From contig CALIMD010000306.1 in NCBI GenBank assembly GCA_938028645.1, positions 1-7,218 of the forward strand: a DNA stretch of 7,218 bases, written 5' to 3'. The notes under the pieces were generated by a model that saw only the letters and a list, made by a program, of their open reading frames with translations, was not told the origin of the DNA and ran no database searches. The position numbers and the translations under genes are program-made. The DNA comes from an uncultured Alphaproteobacteria bacterium (GTDB taxonomy: Bacteria; Pseudomonadota; Alphaproteobacteria; Thalassobaculales; Thalassobaculaceae). Shown here in pieces: positions 5,480-7,218 of the stretch. Position 1 is the stretch's first letter. Every line of letters starts with the position of its first letter.

Positions 5480-7054
5480 TTATTTTCCTCTAAACAAAGA
5501 TCTTTTTTGAGAGAGAAAGGATGCAGTTTCTTGAGCGCTCAACTTACCGTCCTGATTCTTATCCAAACTTTGAAGCAGGCTCGGCAATTGATTTAATTCT
5601 ACCAGTGAAAGCGCTCCGTCCTGATTCTTATCCAAAATGAAAAACATACTTATACGTTCCCCAGTGCCGAAGCGTCCTCGGGGTGGGCGGTCGCCTCGGC
5701 GAGATTTGCCTGCCAGGACAGGCAGGGACATGTCGACATCGGGTACCTGTGCCTTCACCCTTTTGAGATAGGCCGTCAATCGTTGATCAAGTTCGGCTGC
5801 CTTGCCCGGCATCTGCGATGCGAGATTGTTCCGTTCGCCGAGGTCGTCGCTGAGTTTGTAGAGAAAGCGATCACCGGACTCGTAGGCACGGATCAGTTTG
5901 AAATCCCCGTCGTAGATAGCCGATGCAGGGCCGATCGGATCGCCGTCGTAATGTGGGAAGTGGGCAACGAATGCCTCACCCGGTCGCGTGATCGCGCCTG
6001 TGCCATGATTGAACAGGAGCGGCTTGAGACTTCCTCCCTCGACACCGATGGGCAGGGGAATGCGGATGCCGGCCAATTCCGCGACGGTGGGAAACAAATC
6101 CACGCCCGAGGCGAGGATGGTTGAGAAACTGCCAGGTTGAATGCCGGGCCCTCTGAAGATCAGAGGCACGCGCAGTCCGCCCTCCTTGACGGAGCCTTTG
6201 CCGTTGGCTAGCGGACCGTTGCGACCAGGCGTCCCGTGATCGGCGGTGTAGTAGACGTAGGTGTTCTCTGTGAGTCCAAGTTCATCGAGTGTGTCAAGGA
6301 TGCGGCCGATGTTGATATCCATGTCCAAGGCGACCGCAGCGGCTCCGATGAAACGATCGTCCCGTCGGCCTACCCGTTGGCGCATTGTTTCCATGGTTTC
6401 GCTCTTAGCGTCGAGTGCGCTACGGCCACCGTATTGGGAAATCTGGAGAAAGAAGGGCTTCCCGATCTTGGCTTGACGGGTCATGAATTCAATGCCCTTG
6501 GTCGCAGTTTCGTAGGCCTGTTTTGGATTGGGATTTGAAACGCGCTCGGGACCGGCATTGCTGTTGGAGCCATCGTTTTCGTCGAATCCGTGTTGGACTG
6601 GATTGGCGCGGCCGACGTGCCATTTGCCGAAATGCGCAGTGGCATAGCCAGCGGTCTTCAGGTGTTCGGCGATGGTGACCTCAGACAAAGGAAGCTCGGT
6701 CGAGGTGCGGGGCAGTTGAACCCGTCCGGTCATCGGGCTCGGATTGATATAGGTCATGTGCAGCTGCGCGGGGCTTTTGCCCGTTAAATAGGCAGCACGT
6801 GATGGCGTGCAGCGTGGCGACGGCGCGTAGAAACGCGAAAAACGCATGCCACCTTCGGCCAGCCGGGCGAGGGAGGGTGTATGGAAAAAATAGCTTTTGG
6901 ACTCCGGGTTATTCGGGTCCATCTGGATAGACATACTACTCCAGCCTTGGGCTTCGCCCTGTAGGAATACAAAATTTGGTCGGTCGGCGGCGTGCGCGGT
7001 CGTGGCTAGACTCAAGGCGAGCGCCGCTTTTATGGCAATGTTATTGAGTGTCAT
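5480..7054 (-). CDS. Secreted type I sulfatase (alkaline-phosphatase superfamily) with C-terminal EF-hand pair
   Basis: Numbered from the ATG at 7054, the product is 524 residues. The signal peptide ends at AHA (20-22). The sulfatase core runs to about 425, with the formylglycine motif CTPSR (82-86; C82 would be oxidised by a maturase not in this window). It also has GKWHVG (133-138), ADHG (261-264, metal ligand D262) and a GKGSVKEGGLRVP block (275-287). It should hydrolyse sulfate esters outside the cytoplasm; the substrate is unknown. Two oddities: the N-terminal metal Asp pair is G33-E34, and the His expected near 200-202 is absent (SQYGGR). A basic linker (about 440-458) leads to EF-hand loops DKNQDGALSLVE (465-476) and DKNQDGKLSAQE (488-499). 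The core is GC-rich and the tail AT-rich. An in-frame TTG three codons upstream (7063) is an alternative start; I prefer the ATG because it gives a typical signal peptide. Confidence 0.9.
   Translation of the reverse strand: MTLNNIAIKAALALSLATTAHAADRPNFVFLQGEAQGWSSMSIQMDPNNPESKSYFFHTPSLARLAEGGMRFSRFYAPSPRCTPSRAAYLTGKSPAQLHMTYINPSPMTGRVQLPRTSTELPLSEVTIAEHLKTAGYATAHFGKWHVGRANPVQHGFDENDGSNSNAGPERVSNPNPKQAYETATKGIEFMTRQAKIGKPFFLQISQYGGRSALDAKSETMETMRQRVGRRDDRFIGAAAVALDMDINIGRILDTLDELGLTENTYVYYTADHGTPGRNGPLANGKGSVKEGGLRVPLIFRGPGIQPGSFSTILASGVDLFPTVAELAGIRIPLPIGVEGGSLKPLLFNHGTGAITRPGEAFVAHFPHYDGDPIGPASAIYDGDFKLIRAYESGDRFLYKLSDDLGERNNLASQMPGKAAELDQRLTAYLKRVKAQVPDVDMSLPVLAGKSRRGDRPPRGRFGTGERISMFFILDKNQDGALSLVELNQLPSLLQSLDKNQDGKLSAQETASFLSQKRSLFRGK
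5547..5636 (-). repeat. In-frame 21-bp direct repeat in the EF-hand tail of the sulfatase gene
   Basis: Positions 5547-5567 and 5616-5636 are identical over 21 bp. Both encode the LDKNQDG start of an EF-hand loop. The period is 69 bp (23 codons), close to the normal spacing of two compact EF-hands, and the reading frame is preserved. Sequence outside the 21 bp differs. This fits an old tandem duplication of one EF unit, or later conversion of the loops. Confidence 0.85.
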
Positions 7055-7218
7055 TTGAGGCAACGTGATTTGATGTCATTTCTAATGAGGGAAACAGATT
7101 GGGCTTGGCCTTGAGTCCCACAAAAGCAGTGGCGTAAGTGAGCGCAGCAATAAGTGTTTTAAGTTTTTTCGAATCATCGTTTTTCACTCGAATCTGATTT
7201 TGCGGTTGGGTTCGTGAT
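7055..7218 (-). other. Upstream region of the sulfatase gene with short open frames
   Basis: This stretch precedes the first operon gene visible here and should hold its promoter unless the operon continues beyond the window. I find no convincing -35/-10 pair and no Shine-Dalgarno before the ATG. One minus-strand frame is open from the window edge (7217) to a TAA at 7041-7043, overlapping the sulfatase start by 14 nt. It would give 58 residues that I do not recognise, and could be the 3' end of an upstream gene. A second frame (ATG at 7177, stop ending at 7082, 31 codons) starts with a signal-peptide-like basic and Leu-rich run. Neither is supported beyond being open. Confidence 0.3.

Noticed and set aside
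7055..7063. TTG at 7063 as the sulfatase start
   Set aside because: It adds only three residues, has no ribosome site, and the ATG at 7054 already gives a standard signal peptide; it remains a possible alternative.
1..7218. CRISPR array, insertion sequence or transposase gene
   Set aside because: No regularly spaced repeats with unique spacers and no transposase or integrase coding sequence are visible; the only short-period repeat is the EF-hand 21-mer pair.

Overview
The window is about 7.2 kb of bacterial DNA. Four tightly packed genes on the minus strand fill nearly all of it. In transcription order they encode a sulfatase with an EF-hand tail (7054 to 5480), a secreted beta-rich protein of unknown function (5455 to 4688), a YbhB/YbcL-type (PEBP) protein flanked by EF-hand pairs (4664 to 3387), and a 959-residue protein that joins a YHYH domain, an EF-hand pair and a purple-acid-phosphatase-like metallophosphoesterase (3390 to 511). 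Spacers are 24 and 23 nt, followed by a 4-nt ATGA overlap, so this looks like one operon. All four products begin with a signal peptide. No gene shows a clear Shine-Dalgarno sequence.

A likely source is a marine or aquatic member of the PVC group (Verrucomicrobiota, Lentisphaerota or Planctomycetota). The reasons are the sulfatase type, the EF-hand/YHYH/PEBP combination, the Arg/Asn/Gln-rich linkers and the weak ribosome binding sites. This rests on family knowledge and cannot be settled from the window alone.

Region by region: positions 1-510 are AT-rich and hold no convincing gene. They contain a 28-nt perfect 3' end of a tRNA-Gly (minus strand, 251-278) with no matching 5' half. That is the usual scar of a tyrosine-recombinase integration into a tRNA. 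By its orientation, the operon would lie inside an integrated element and 1-250 would be the host flank. The sulfatase catalytic part (about 5660-7050) is clearly richer in GC than everything around it, including its own EF-hand tail, which suggests an acquired catalytic domain joined to a local tail. The tail carries a perfect 21-bp direct repeat with a 69-bp period, the mark of EF-hand duplication.

Working model (inference): the four exported proteins form a calcium-responsive set at the cell surface or outside it. Three of the four carry EF-hand pairs, and all four carry similar basic, disordered linkers. The two enzymes could release sulfate and phosphate from organic matter. The roles of the YHYH, PEBP and beta-rich proteins are unknown.
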